Below are positions 8,927 to 18,785 of a stretch of DNA of 64,000 bases, in pieces (position 1 is the first letter of the stretch; each line of letters opens with the position of its first letter). Below the pieces are notes generated by a model, which was given only the letters and a program-made list of their open reading frames with translations, did no database searches and was not told the DNA's origin. The DNA comes from a virus: the IMG/VR virus record IMGVR_UViG_3300038760_000071, positions 16,260 to 80,259 of that record; one strand, given 5' to 3'. Made by a program: the position numbers and the translations under genes.

Positions 8927-10830
8927 TCACTTACACCTACCGGAGTCCGCGGATCCGCCGTCCCTACCGTCCCCGACTCGGCAGTTACACTGTTTAACTG
9001 ATTCTTTATCTGGTTTATATCACCAATACATATTTTAATCTCAATATTACGCTTATCATGAATGGGTACAAGCGCTTCCCACCCAGCGTCCGCAAATATT
9101 TTATCTTGAGCTTTTATTAGTTCAGTCTCCTTGATTTCCGTTTCTCTATCTCTTGCGAAACTTGTCCTTTGTTTCCCACTTATACTACCAAATAAATGTT
9201 TGTGTGCCGCAGGTGTGAAATCAACATTATTTTTTCTTTGTTCGTTGCGATCAACCATTTTAAATAATTTCCAGGCTGCATTATTGTTACCCACTATTCG
9301 TGCCGCTACAAAACTTTTATTTTTTTTACCTAACTCTTTAAAACTACCTCCTATAAATCCAGGGCCTGTTAAACTATCCCACAACCTTCTACTGACCGCT
9401 ACCCCGTCATTAAAGATTTTATCTTGTTGTATTTGCTCAAACGCCTCAGAGCTTAGCTCATGATGATAACCATTTTTAAATTTATTTACAATATATTGAA
9501 CATCTGGAAGCGGTGCACCAGTGTTGTCTAGCGCAGCCGCTAGTCCATTTAACTGATCAGCACTGCTAATAATATCTGATGGACACATTTTAATACTATC
9601 ACCAAAACAACCGGTGCCAGACATTGTTAAATCATCCCCCTCCTTCCCGGTTCTGTCTGTAGTAAGGTTATCAACATAAAATGTCTTTGCTTCTGTATCA
9701 ATGAACCCTGCAAATACTGAATAATTGCCGGCTCCCGTGTTAGATGTAGGTAGAGATAAGGATTCAGATATGAATGTATCGCCTTCTGCTATAATTTTAG
9801 GGTTACTAGGCCTCTGAGAAATGGCATCTTTAAGCCTCTCTTCCCCAGTGGTTGTATTCTCAAATACACCAACAGGATCAGTTTCATACTGTATACCATT
9901 ATACTGGTGGGTTTGAACAGTCATTGGAGAACTCAAATTATCCTCATATGGATTATATCTATAAGAGTGTTGAAACTTATCAAAGCATCCACCCATCTTA
10001 CCCTTAATTTGTGTTAATATAGCGCTACCAGCTGCTGAATAATCATAATAGGATTTTATATCTGGAGTATACCTATACATCTTGCTAGTATCTCTCATTG
10101 AACTACCATTTTGAGCGAGTTTAATAAGTTCTTTAATATCCTTTTTACCTGCTAGTATAGCTTGTGTATTGCCTATTGCTTTTTGAGTTACCTGTGTAAT
10201 ATCTGTTAATGCGTTTTGAAATACTGCTGGTATCTTATTGTAAACAGCTTGATCTAACCCATTAATAATATTTGTAAATGTTCCAGATAGTGTACCAACG
10301 CCGAAGGTGTTTCTATCTGTTTTAGTTGACGCCGGTTGTGATAATCTACCTATACTATCAGAGGTTGCTGAGAAAATATTACAAGGAGAGTTTAAACAAT
10401 CTGCTAACGCGGTATTTAGCTTATTTTGGAACGAATCTCTAAACCCCGATCTACCTGCCACACCAACTGCAATACCCCCTACCGTGTCATCTGCATTACT
10501 TGAAGCATAGTTAGCGGGATTTGCAAACCTATCATGTAATTCCCCTATTACACTACTAAATATAACAGGGATGTTTACCATTTTGTCCACATAAAAATTA
10601 GTAGTGCTCCAATCTATAAACCCACTACTCAGTGTTAATAATTCAGTTACATCATACGCAGCTTGGAGATTACCATTAATTGCTTTATTAAAATTGATAG
10701 CTATATCTAAATCTACCTGTAGGTCCGGATCCTCCACAAATTCACAGAATGGTGTGTTATGCTTTAGATAGTCTTTGCTAATAGCAATACCAAAAAGCTT
10801 TTCATGTAAATTGTTGCCATATATGACCAT
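8923..10830 (-). CDS. Large virion structural protein, probably baseplate
   Basis: 635 aa, not recognised. The N-terminus VIYGNNLHEKLFGIAIS follows a late promoter at the standard 5-nt spacing. The C-terminal third is basic and helical (GSISGKQRTSFARDRE). It lies between the gp27-like hub candidate and gp25/gp6, which argues for a baseplate hub or spike component, but no lysozyme or OB-fold motif is visible. The 3' end overlaps the convergent gp16-like gene by 4 bp. Confidence 0.65.
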   Translation of the reverse strand: MVIYGNNLHEKLFGIAISKDYLKHNTPFCEFVEDPDLQVDLDIAINFNKAINGNLQAAYDVTELLTLSSGFIDWSTTNFYVDKMVNIPVIFSSVIGELHDRFANPANYASSNADDTVGGIAVGVAGRSGFRDSFQNKLNTALADCLNSPCNIFSATSDSIGRLSQPASTKTDRNTFGVGTLSGTFTNIINGLDQAVYNKIPAVFQNALTDITQVTQKAIGNTQAILAGKKDIKELIKLAQNGSSMRDTSKMYRYTPDIKSYYDYSAAGSAILTQIKGKMGGCFDKFQHSYRYNPYEDNLSSPMTVQTHQYNGIQYETDPVGVFENTTTGEERLKDAISQRPSNPKIIAEGDTFISESLSLPTSNTGAGNYSVFAGFIDTEAKTFYVDNLTTDRTGKEGDDLTMSGTGCFGDSIKMCPSDIISSADQLNGLAAALDNTGAPLPDVQYIVNKFKNGYHHELSSEAFEQIQQDKIFNDGVAVSRRLWDSLTGPGFIGGSFKELGKKNKSFVAARIVGNNNAAWKLFKMVDRNEQRKNNVDFTPAAHKHLFGSISGKQRTSFARDRETEIKETELIKAQDKIFADAGWEALVPIHDKRNIEIKICIGDINQIKNQLNSVTAESGTVGTADPRTPVGVSD

Positions 10831-10835
10831 ATTAT

Positions 10836-10843
10836 TATTTATG
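10836..10843 (-). promoter_or_regulatory. Late promoter CATAAATA
   Basis: 5 nt from the ATG at 10830. Confidence 0.6.
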
Positions 10844-12464
10844 GGTTATTATTACCGCCTAGTAAAATTGATGATGGTCCACCATCATCAGATGCATCTT
10901 GTACCGGCAAGCCGGCATCATTAGTAGAGGGGGGTAGGGGGGGTAGATCCATTTTAGTCTGGGTTTCCGATTGCTGGGGACCTCGTGTGGCTCCATTACT
11001 AGGCGTAGTGGCTGGAGCTACGTCGTTCCTAGAAGCTGCCACCGGCAAAGCCGGGACAGTGCTTACACTACTTGGCTGTACCTCTCCGCGACCAATTAAG
11101 CGGACAGCTGTTATTTCATTTGTATAATTCCCCCCGGTAAATATATGTTTAACCTCTATTATATACCATATATCACTCAATCGATCTTTTGAACTACCAA
11201 AAGCCTCTCCACCTTTAATTGTTATAAACTTACCAGCTTTTCTATAAATTTTACCTTCCACATTTAATACTATTGTTTCATTTAAGAGGATAAAGCTTTT
11301 GAGCACTTTATTTAGCGCTCGACACTCCATAGTTTTTCGATTACCTGGTTCTGACCCCTCAAATAATTGAACAAACGCTTTTTGCTCTGCTTTAGGTATT
11401 TGAGGTATATTACTAGCAAATCCACCTAGCACGTGCTTACTAAAGTTATCTACATAATATGAATGATATGTAAAATTATGTAGATAACTCGTTAAGTCAG
11501 CTGCCTCATCTCCCACTGTTTTACCGGTAAAGCTATACTTACCCCAAATATTTTGGCGAATTGTTTTATAATCTGGTTTAATTAAATTATACTGCTCTAC
11601 CTTATTATACAAACTACTATTACCACCAGAGTCATCAGCATCAGTAATTATAAATTCTTCTTGATATATGTCTGCATGGTCTTTATCAACATTATTATTA
11701 TAATCCTCAATAAACTCTCGAGCAGCATCATCAATAATAGGTGTTAATGTGAGACGTCTCTCATTGTCTTCATTATTATGGAATTTTAATAGCGGGGGGA
11801 TCGGCGCGTTTACACCACCAAATACGAAACTATTATACAATTTATAAATAACATCGTATATACTATCCTCTATCTGCCATATGTTCGATATTTCTAGTGT
11901 ATTCGAATTGGACAAAATAAATTTATCAGGGTCGTTATTAATAAAATATGCAATGTTCTTCTTCCTAGCCCAAACATTTACAAGAGTTGCTATTAAGAGT
12001 GGAGCTTGTTCTATCTTGTTAATACCTTCTAGTATATCTACAGCGGATGACTTCTTAAGTAGAGCAGGTATAGCCTCTTCAAATTTATAAATACTGCTTT
12101 TATTTGCAACATTTGTTGACATGTCCGCATTTGTCTCGAGCAGGCTTAAAAAACTAATATTACTAACTACCTTGTCATTAACAATATCTTCTAACTGTGA
12201 ATCAGTAATATCAATTGATAGGTACATCGTTTTATCTGCATACTTAGTAATGCCAATTTTATCGAGTATCTGATGATAGTTGTTATATGTCACAACACCT
12301 ACTAGCCCCATATTGATTAACGAATCGGTAATTTCTAGATATCTAATACTATTAAGTTCTAGAGGGAATGGATCACCAACTTCATTACCGCCCTCGTCAG
12401 TAGATACAGCTATAAGATTAATGTCAAAATCTAAAGTTGTACCTTGATTATCAGTCCTGTTCAT
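10839..12464 (-). CDS. Baseplate hub candidate (gp27-like)
   Basis: 541 aa. The N-terminal LNSIRYLEITDSLINMGLVG and the beta-rich pattern that follows resemble the first tube-like domain of hub proteins (gp27/gpD type). The last ~90 residues are a Pro/Ser/Asn-rich disordered tail. It is flanked by gp53-like and an unassigned large gene inside the baseplate block. Its ATG overlaps the gp53 coding end by 14 bp, suggesting coupling. The hub assignment is inferred from position and a weak pattern. Confidence 0.45.
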   Translation of the reverse strand: MNRTDNQGTTLDFDINLIAVSTDEGGNEVGDPFPLELNSIRYLEITDSLINMGLVGVVTYNNYHQILDKIGITKYADKTMYLSIDITDSQLEDIVNDKVVSNISFLSLLETNADMSTNVANKSSIYKFEEAIPALLKKSSAVDILEGINKIEQAPLLIATLVNVWARKKNIAYFINNDPDKFILSNSNTLEISNIWQIEDSIYDVIYKLYNSFVFGGVNAPIPPLLKFHNNEDNERRLTLTPIIDDAAREFIEDYNNNVDKDHADIYQEEFIITDADDSGGNSSLYNKVEQYNLIKPDYKTIRQNIWGKYSFTGKTVGDEAADLTSYLHNFTYHSYYVDNFSKHVLGGFASNIPQIPKAEQKAFVQLFEGSEPGNRKTMECRALNKVLKSFILLNETIVLNVEGKIYRKAGKFITIKGGEAFGSSKDRLSDIWYIIEVKHIFTGGNYTNEITAVRLIGRGEVQPSSVSTVPALPVAASRNDVAPATTPSNGATRGPQQSETQTKMDLPPLPPSTNDAGLPVQDASDDGGPSSILLGGNNNP

Positions 12465-12834
12465 TATTATTTAACTTTGATAAAATATTTGATATATACT
12501 CAGGTTTAATAAATTTGTATGATTTACCAGCTTTAGCTTTAAAGATATATTCTGGGTCATTTAATAAAAATATAATCCACCAAAGACTTATAGTTTTATA
12601 AAATCTGTGAGAGAGAGTAGTCCATGGTATATCCACTGCTAATGTCTGTACATCAAATACCTCCTTATTAATATACTCCGGAAAGATAATTTTGTCTAGA
12701 GTGTTATAAAAATAAAAGGATTTATCTTTATTTTCAATTAAATTGACATTAAAAATACTTTCATACAGCTCAGCGCTAAGTTTATTTAACTGCTCTATGT
12801 TATTCTGCTTTTTACCTGTAATTATTGTACTCAT
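12451..12834 (-). CDS. Baseplate wedge protein gp53-like
   Basis: 127 aa. The segment TTLSHRFYKTISLWWIIFLL (residues ~72-91) is the LysM-like core typical of gp53 baseplate wedge proteins (pattern ...YxxxxLWWxI...N). Shorter than T4 gp53 (196 aa). The start codon lies 1 nt after the gp48 stop (TAA-T-ATG), so it is probably translated by coupling. gp53 clamps the wedge iris. Confidence 0.75.
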   Translation of the reverse strand: MSTIITGKKQNNIEQLNKLSAELYESIFNVNLIENKDKSFYFYNTLDKIIFPEYINKEVFDVQTLAVDIPWTTLSHRFYKTISLWWIIFLLNDPEYIFKAKAGKSYKFIKPEYISNILSKLNNNEQD

Positions 12835-12835
12835 A

Positions 12836-13933
12836 TTACGACCCTAATCTTACACCATTGTTTATCCATTCTGCTGTAAAGTAGTCACTTACCATTAGGT
12901 TAGCATAGTCAGCAAGTAGTGAATTAAATGTTAACGAAACTGTATAAGCATCCGGTATGGGCACTCTAACAGACTTAGCACTAACATCCTCCCCTTTCAA
13001 ATGTGGGAGAAAAACATTTTTGTATCGAACAGTGCCTTTAAAATCTACAGTCATATTACTTATATAAGAATAGGGGAAGGCGCAAATACCAGGTAAATTT
13101 ATTGAATATATTTTAGGTGGAGCAGTTCTAGCGAAACTAGTTTTATATGGCTTGTTTTGAAACGCTAATAACCATAACAGCTCATAGTTAAGTTGATATG
13201 ATTTTAGTGTGCCCCTATCAACAGTATTAAAGAGTGGGAAGTTAATAGTAATGCTTTTACCGGAATCCTCAAATTCATAATACTGTGGCTTCTGTATATA
13301 TACACCTGGCTGAGCTATAAATGCAACATTTGCAATGTCTTCTACCACCTCCATACCTTTACTAATAACACTCTGTAGTCCTGAGTTACTACCTCCTGTA
13401 CTCCAAGTATTTGTAAGACTCGGCATATTATCAAAATGAGGGAAGGCGTATTGAAACCCTGTTTTTTCGGTAAGATATATACCAATTAATGATTTAAGAT
13501 TTGAGTTTGATAAAATACTACCATCTGAACTAGCTTTTATATCCTTAAGAAGACTCTTAACCTTGCTTACCGAATTTTCTATAACATCCAAATTAATACT
13601 TTTCAACAGACTTGTTACGGTTGGTGATACGGTATCAACAGTCCTACTAATAGTAGATATATAGTATATAGCTCCAGATATAATTGAACTGTATTGCTGC
13701 TCTCGCTCAATTATACAGGCTTTAGGAACCCGTTGAAGCGCGCCTGATGTAGCTTTAGCACCAGAATACCAAGCAAAATTATCCACGACATTTATAATCT
13801 TTTTAGGCTTCAAGCGAAGCTGTGGATCTGTATTATGTGTTGTACTGGCTAAGGTTTCATCTCCACCAAAAGAGGCTAAAGCATCATTTGTCTTAACGTT
13901 TGATTTGGTAATATCTATTAACAAGGTACTCAT
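12836..13933 (-). CDS. Baseplate tail-tube cap, gp48-like
   Basis: 365 aa, essentially the length of T4 gp48 (364). The C-terminus carries the tube-cap pattern: PYSYISNMTVDFKGTVRY and later PIPDAYTVSLTFNSLL. The N-terminal half includes a helical/hydrophobic stretch. It directly follows the tape-measure candidate, reproducing T4 order 29-48. gp48 caps the hub and nucleates tube assembly with gp54. The start codon is 1 nt from the upstream stop. Confidence 0.75.
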   Translation of the reverse strand: MSTLLIDITKSNVKTNDALASFGGDETLASTTHNTDPQLRLKPKKIINVVDNFAWYSGAKATSGALQRVPKACIIEREQQYSSIISGAIYYISTISRTVDTVSPTVTSLLKSINLDVIENSVSKVKSLLKDIKASSDGSILSNSNLKSLIGIYLTEKTGFQYAFPHFDNMPSLTNTWSTGGSNSGLQSVISKGMEVVEDIANVAFIAQPGVYIQKPQYYEFEDSGKSITINFPLFNTVDRGTLKSYQLNYELLWLLAFQNKPYKTSFARTAPPKIYSINLPGICAFPYSYISNMTVDFKGTVRYKNVFLPHLKGEDVSAKSVRVPIPDAYTVSLTFNSLLADYANLMVSDYFTAEWINNGVRLGS

Positions 13934-13934
13934 A

Positions 13935-15767
13935 TTATGATGATGGGGCTAGACTATATGCATTAGTAAAATCGTCTCTAATATCCAAATTACGTACTAT
14001 CGGTGCTGTATTATCCTTAATTTTTGTAGGGCTATTTGAACTATTCTTTAATTCACGTGATGGTTTATTATTAAGATTTGCCTTCCCTATCTCAACCAGT
14101 CTAATTATGTTAGTTGATATAATATTAAGTGTATTAAGCTGTTGTTGATTAATTTCCTTTACTAAATTATTTACCTGCAAATTATCTGTTACTACCGGCT
14201 GTTTCGTGTTCGCAGACGCCTGGTCTTGACGTATTTTGGCTTGCTTCTGCCTCTCTGATGCATCTTTCTTCCGGAGGAACTCATTCCGCTGAGTCAGACC
14301 GTCAGGTGAGAGAATATCATCAGCACCACCATCTAAAAATGGAATAAACTTAGTAACACTATTAATCGCCCAATCTCGTATTTCTTTGATCTTCTTAGGT
14401 ACAATTTCTCTAACTCGTTTCCATACTTTATTAAGAATGTCGCTCCAGCTATCACCAGACCCACCGGTGATGTAATCGCGAACTTTTTCCGCTTTATTAC
14501 TTAACAAGCTTGTTAGTAAGTTAATGCCACCTCCTACAAGGTCACTTAACCCCTTACCACCCACAAATGCCAAAATTGAAGAGCCAAACATCTTCAACCC
14601 ACCAGACAGGTCGCCATTATAAAATAATTTTAATGCCTTGCCCACCTGTATAAGACCCCCAATCACAGGGATATATTCTAATTTTGGGCCCAACGTTGTA
14701 CTAATAGCAGATGCTATATAACTAAGAAAGCCTTGTTTCGGCTGCCCAGTGCCAGCCTTCTTTTCCTCCTTTGCTTTATACATATCATACAACAGTAATC
14801 CACCATCTATAAGGGATGATGCAACCCACCCGGCAGCTGGTATAAAATCTAGTATTGCAGATATTAGCTCAAAAGTTGCAGGTATATAATCTTTATCCTT
14901 AAACCTTTTATAAGCAAATCCTAAACCTATCAACCCACCTATATACGGTACAAATTTTAATTTCTTGAGTAGTGGTCCACCTATACCCCTTAAAGCGCCT
15001 TTCAATACATCGAACAGCCCCGAACCTGCTGCCTTCGCTCCCGTTAATAAACTACCCCCCTTCTTTGCAACCCCTTCCAGTCCCTCTACAAAAGATTTTA
15101 CCAATTTATTTCCGTTTAAAAAGGTACGTATGCCGGCAAACGCGTCTGCAATTGCAGACGTTATCGAGGGTATTATTTTACCTATAGTACGTAACATTAC
15201 ATCTATAGCGGTAAATGCGTTTGTGAACAGGGTTTTAACTGTTTTTAACATGTCACCTAATTTAGGCACCATCTTAGCTATAAACCTACCGACAGGGCCT
15301 AGAGCCTCAAACATTGCCCCAGCAACGGCAACGATGCCGAGTGCACCTAGTGCTAGTGCTAATAGCTTTGGACAAGATGAATTATCAGCTTCCTTAGACT
15401 GAACTTGATTTAATTTACCTACCTCTGCAACTTTACCTACGTTAGATGCTTTGAGGCTATCAGCCTCCGGTCCTTTAGGCATTATAACATCTTTTAAAAT
15501 AGTAAATATTGATCTATACCTCTTCCTATCACTATCTGATAACACTGAGTTGGTATCACCCATAGTTTGTAGCTTATCAGATATCTTATCAAGGGTCACC
15601 TGTTGCCCGGTTAGTAGCGCTATTAGTTGTGTCTCATCACTCCTACCACCATCCGGAATTACACCTTTTGCGGAGTCGTTTACATTGCCACGCTTTTCAC
15701 CCAGACACTCTAGAAAGTTACCTACATATGATTTCTTTGGTGATTTTGATGTACTATCTACGGCCAC
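13935..15767 (-). CDS. Tail tape-measure protein candidate (gp29-like)
   Basis: 610 aa (T4 gp29 is 590). Several long hydrophobic Gly/Ala-rich helices (e.g. LLALALGALGIVAVAGAMFE and repeated IPxxGGLIxxG units) alternate with Lys-rich segments, the usual tape-measure texture. It sits between two chaperone-like genes and gp48, matching T4 order. The start is GTG, chosen because the late promoter ACTAAATA (15773-15780) is exactly 5 nt upstream and there is no in-frame ATG at that position. The near-T4 size predicts a tail of roughly T4 length. Confidence 0.7.
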   Translation of the reverse strand: MAVDSTSKSPKKSYVGNFLECLGEKRGNVNDSAKGVIPDGGRSDETQLIALLTGQQVTLDKISDKLQTMGDTNSVLSDSDRKRYRSIFTILKDVIMPKGPEADSLKASNVGKVAEVGKLNQVQSKEADNSSCPKLLALALGALGIVAVAGAMFEALGPVGRFIAKMVPKLGDMLKTVKTLFTNAFTAIDVMLRTIGKIIPSITSAIADAFAGIRTFLNGNKLVKSFVEGLEGVAKKGGSLLTGAKAAGSGLFDVLKGALRGIGGPLLKKLKFVPYIGGLIGLGFAYKRFKDKDYIPATFELISAILDFIPAAGWVASSLIDGGLLLYDMYKAKEEKKAGTGQPKQGFLSYIASAISTTLGPKLEYIPVIGGLIQVGKALKLFYNGDLSGGLKMFGSSILAFVGGKGLSDLVGGGINLLTSLLSNKAEKVRDYITGGSGDSWSDILNKVWKRVREIVPKKIKEIRDWAINSVTKFIPFLDGGADDILSPDGLTQRNEFLRKKDASERQKQAKIRQDQASANTKQPVVTDNLQVNNLVKEINQQQLNTLNIISTNIIRLVEIGKANLNNKPSRELKNSSNSPTKIKDNTAPIVRNLDIRDDFTNAYSLAPSS

Positions 15768-15772
15768 ATAAA

Positions 15773-15780
15773 TATTTAGT
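15773..15780 (-). promoter_or_regulatory. Late promoter ACTAAATA fixing a GTG start
   Basis: 5 nt from the GTG at 15767; supports GTG initiation for the tape-measure candidate. Confidence 0.55.
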
Positions 15781-16507
15781 CACTAGATAAGAGACTAACA
15801 TCTATTTCTACTAGAGCACCATCTTCAAATGTTAGATAATCATTACATTTTGTCTTAACATCAACAATAAAATCAAGTATAATATTATTAAGCTTTAATG
15901 GTAACCTCTCTATAACTGATTTTTTTTCATAAACACTGATATCATTAAAATCTAGCGTTATTTCTCCTATTTCGACAGATTGAACATATTTCATAATCTC
16001 ATATGTTAGCAATAGACTTACCGTATCTGTCTTTTTTTGATCATCAGACAACTTATTTAATTCCGCCACCAATCTTTTGCATATAGAAGTATCTGTTGTG
16101 AGGGTAGGTATTCGTAAATTGCATGTAATATTATCGCTTGTTACAGATTGAGTTTCAGTAAATGAATTGTAATCGATATCTTTCAATTCATTTAAATCAT
16201 ACTGTTTGTCTTTAATTGTAATGTGATCTTTAAGAGATAACTTTCTCAAATTAATAATAATAACCGGCTTATCAACGATATTAAATTCAATAGATTCCTT
16301 ACAATTATTAACTATAAATTCATTATAAAGAATATTACTATTAATAATACCAGTAACACCTTCAAACGCTGTTCTAAGTAATTGCTTTTGCTGATTAACG
16401 TTAAACAGATCAAATTCTATACTCTTATTAATAGATGGTACATGTACTACCGCAACTGTGTTATCACCAGTCTTTTCGAGCTCAGTTAGAAATTCTTTAA
16501 TATCCAC
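15776..16507 (-). CDS. Baseplate hub assembly/tail chaperone (T4_baseplate family), copy 1
   Basis: 243 aa (T4 gp51 is 249). The C-terminal motif ERLPLKLNNIILDFIVDV matches the motif SKLPANVFTIINKFLDNI of the upstream neighbour, so the two are paralogues of the gp26/gp51-like family. Such proteins help assemble the hub or chaperone the tape measure. GTG start: AATAAATA lies 6 nt upstream and no ATG is in place. Located just before the tape-measure candidate. Confidence 0.6.
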   Translation of the reverse strand: MDIKEFLTELEKTGDNTVAVVHVPSINKSIEFDLFNVNQQKQLLRTAFEGVTGIINSNILYNEFIVNNCKESIEFNIVDKPVIIINLRKLSLKDHITIKDKQYDLNELKDIDYNSFTETQSVTSDNITCNLRIPTLTTDTSICKRLVAELNKLSDDQKKTDTVSLLLTYEIMKYVQSVEIGEITLDFNDISVYEKKSVIERLPLKLNNIILDFIVDVKTKCNDYLTFEDGALVEIDVSLLSSD

Positions 16508-16528
16508 ATTATGTATTTATTAATACAT

Positions 16529-17329
16529 CTAGTTTTTCAACTCTTTATTTTCATTGTGAATCGTCTTATTATGTATGTTTAAAAATATCTTAGACTCTAT
16601 AGGTGATAAATTGTAGAATGTATTTGTACCTGGTAATATTTTCTGGAAGAACATGTATATTAATTCATAATAGGATTTTATATCTACCCTATATATGTTT
16701 GAGATAAATTGCATAACACCATTACCTACTATATCAACCTTTATCTCCTCAATACCAAATTGATCATTTTGCTGTATAATTGTAATATTAAGCAGCTCGT
16801 TAGATATATTATCTAAAAATTTATTAATTATAGTGAATACATTAGCTGGTAGTTTACTCATAACCTGATTTTGTTCAGACACAGTTAAGTCTTTAAATTC
16901 TACTCGCTTATTATTAATAGTAATAAATTTAATAACCGATGTTAATAGATCGTCAATATCCTCGAAGAATGAGCAATTTGGTATACCTAAGCCTATTGTA
17001 AGATTGTCTACCACTATCTCCGTATCTAAATCTTTAAAGTTAGATTCCAGCTTCTCTAAAACTGTATCTAAGCTAATATCCACATTCTTACCATCTTTTG
17101 TTGTGAACGATAATGTCTCGCCAACAAACAACATCCTCACATATATCAACATATAAAATCTATCATAAATATCAAGATCTTTATCTAAATATAACTCCTC
17201 AAATAATTCATTTAACCCAACTAAATCATTATTTTCACAAAACTTTATAATATTTATATATTCCTTATTCTTAAGTTCGCGAACTCGCCGCTTTTTATTA
17301 CTTGGGAGAGTTATTTCTGCTGTAAACAT
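16529..17329 (-). CDS. Baseplate hub assembly/tail chaperone (T4_baseplate family), copy 2
   Basis: 266 aa. N-terminus FTAEITLPSNKKRRVRELKN, then helical domains; the segment EQNQVMSKLPANVFTIINKF aligns with the shared motif of the 15776-16507 gene. Upstream of the tape measure in most myoviruses sit two chaperone ORFs, which fits. The start codon overlaps the stop of the tube-like gene (TAATG), so translation is probably coupled. No frameshift signal was found between the two copies; they are separated by 21 nt. Confidence 0.6.
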   Translation of the reverse strand: MFTAEITLPSNKKRRVRELKNKEYINIIKFCENNDLVGLNELFEELYLDKDLDIYDRFYMLIYVRMLFVGETLSFTTKDGKNVDISLDTVLEKLESNFKDLDTEIVVDNLTIGLGIPNCSFFEDIDDLLTSVIKFITINNKRVEFKDLTVSEQNQVMSKLPANVFTIINKFLDNISNELLNITIIQQNDQFGIEEIKVDIVGNGVMQFISNIYRVDIKSYYELIYMFFQKILPGTNTFYNLSPIESKIFLNIHNKTIHNENKELKN

Positions 17330-18078
17330 TATGAGGTGCGGCTAACCCCTTCAACTGTTACAGCACCTCTACTAATATCCTTTATTGTGTAATGTGAGAA
17401 GATAAATGATACGGTCTTAACTAGTTCATCGAAGCTTAAATCATTATAACTAATCTTATCAGCCTCAATATTTGTAGGAGCGCAATCTTTAAACGTTAGT
17501 TGCTTGCGAGCTTTATATTCTACTTGTGGTCTAGTTAGTTTTTGCGACGACGCCACCTTATTTTTATAAGATCCCTGTGCGCGTGAGTATAAGGTAGCTA
17601 CTATATTACATTTAATAGGTGCCTCATCATCTTCAATAAGCCCTTTATACGAGCATGCAACTACCCACGGTCGTATAAAGAAATCAATTATATCTCTATT
17701 TGTCTCTAGGAACGATATATCAATCTTATTACTCGAGCCATAATCAGATCGCCTATCACCAACATACCCGGAACCGAATCCACCTGACCCTGGAACTGGC
17801 GCAGTAGTTACACTAAATTCTTCAGCGGGGAAGGATATAGCTTGAGCTAACAAATACCCAACACCGGTTTGATTATCTGTTTGATTATCTATTAACTTAC
17901 TATCAACAGTCCAGACTTGTGGCTCATATAGGTTTACCCAATATGAAATATTGGAACCAAGCTTCGTCATACTAGTACCATCCGTGGTACTAAAGTCTAA
18001 TGTCCATAAAAATTTTAGCGGGATGTCATTATCCCAATCCTGGAATAACTTTAGTCTAGATAGAACTGGCTGTGGCAC
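17329..18078 (-). CDS. Tube-fold baseplate protein (gp54/gp19-like)
   Basis: 249 aa. The central part (KIDISFLETNRDIIDFFIRP, then WVVACSYKGL) has the tail-tube-fold pattern, and the C-terminus SFDELVKTVSFIFSHYTI resembles tube/initiator proteins. It directly follows the gp19-like tube gene. A tube-initiator role (gp54-like) is likely by analogy. The start is GTG, with ATTAAATA 6 nt upstream. Confidence 0.55.
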   Translation of the reverse strand: MPQPVLSRLKLFQDWDNDIPLKFLWTLDFSTTDGTSMTKLGSNISYWVNLYEPQVWTVDSKLIDNQTDNQTGVGYLLAQAISFPAEEFSVTTAPVPGSGGFGSGYVGDRRSDYGSSNKIDISFLETNRDIIDFFIRPWVVACSYKGLIEDDEAPIKCNIVATLYSRAQGSYKNKVASSQKLTRPQVEYKARKQLTFKDCAPTNIEADKISYNDLSFDELVKTVSFIFSHYTIKDISRGAVTVEGVSRTS

Positions 18079-18090
18079 TTAATTATTTAA

Positions 18091-18627
18091 TCACCTAACC
18101 TTGTTATAAAAGTGATAAGCTACTGTAGCTTTAACTTCAACAGTTTCACCGGTACCACCAGATATGTTATATTCTATACCTTCAATGTTACGTAGAGAGG
18201 CTCCAACCAGTTTATATTCAGCAATAGGCTCTAGATCTTTATCAAGTTGCGCTAGGTGGATAAAGAAATCATCATCTGGGGTACCAAACTCCCCTGTAGA
18301 TGTAGTGTCATCAAATAGAGCTCTAGATGCATCCTCAAAGTAATTTCTGAGTTCACTTTTTGCATCTAAGAAGAATGTTAAATTATAACCTTCTGAACCT
18401 GGATACTTAACACTACCTGGTATATTAAAGTCGAGTCCCATATAAGGAGCTGCAACATTTGTAATAGTTCTACCTGGTAATGCTGCAGTCTTAACATATA
18501 CCAACTCATTCTCTGTTAAAGCAGGAACACCCTGTAGTTGCAGCTGCGTTAACCTGAAGAGAAAATCACGACTAAAGTCACGATCTGCGGCAACGCGATA
18601 AAAGTTTTGAATCGATTGATTGACCAT
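18091..18627 (-). CDS. Tail tube protein gp19-like
   Basis: 178 aa (T4 gp19 163). Pattern FRLTQLQLQGVP...AALPGRTITNVAAPYMGLDF and PGSVKYPGSEGYNLTFF is characteristic of myovirus tube proteins, which stack as hexamers inside the sheath. It follows the sheath gene as in T4 (18-19). Late promoter CATAAATA at 18633-18640, 5 nt from the ATG. A terminator between sheath and tube lets the two be expressed separately. Confidence 0.88.
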   Translation of the reverse strand: MVNQSIQNFYRVAADRDFSRDFLFRLTQLQLQGVPALTENELVYVKTAALPGRTITNVAAPYMGLDFNIPGSVKYPGSEGYNLTFFLDAKSELRNYFEDASRALFDDTTSTGEFGTPDDDFFIHLAQLDKDLEPIAEYKLVGASLRNIEGIEYNISGGTGETVEVKATVAYHFYNKVR

Positions 18628-18632
18628 AATAA

Positions 18633-18640
18633 TATTTATG
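18633..18640 (-). promoter_or_regulatory. Late promoter CATAAATA (tube)
   Basis: 5 nt from the tube ATG; lies downstream of the sheath terminator. Confidence 0.7.
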
Positions 18641-18711
18641 TCCTTCAGCTAAATTTACTGAGATGATGATTACATTTTAGTAAAATATTTTAGTATGAAG
18701 GTCATTACAAT

Positions 18712-18742
18712 AAAAAGCCGTGGCCTTTTAAGGCCACGGCTT
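18712..18742 (-). terminator. Rho-independent terminator after sheath gene
   Basis: 10-bp perfect stem (GCCGTGGCC-type arms) with a 6-nt loop, followed by a run of five T on the minus strand. It is 44 nt past the sheath stop. Confidence 0.85.
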
Positions 18743-18749
18743 GGAGGGA

Positions 18750-18780
18750 AGAAATTATACACCAATAATAATTTCTTCCG
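18750..18780 (-). repeat. Second inverted repeat after sheath gene
   Basis: 11-bp AT-rich stem (gaagaaattat / ataatttcttc) with a 9-nt loop, immediately after the sheath stop and just before the terminator. It may stabilise the abundant sheath mRNA 3' end. Confidence 0.5.
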
Positions 18781-18785
18781 AGGGA

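Noticed and set aside
14965-15402. 145-aa plus-strand ORF in the tape-measure gene
   Set aside because: Antisense shadow with no promoter.
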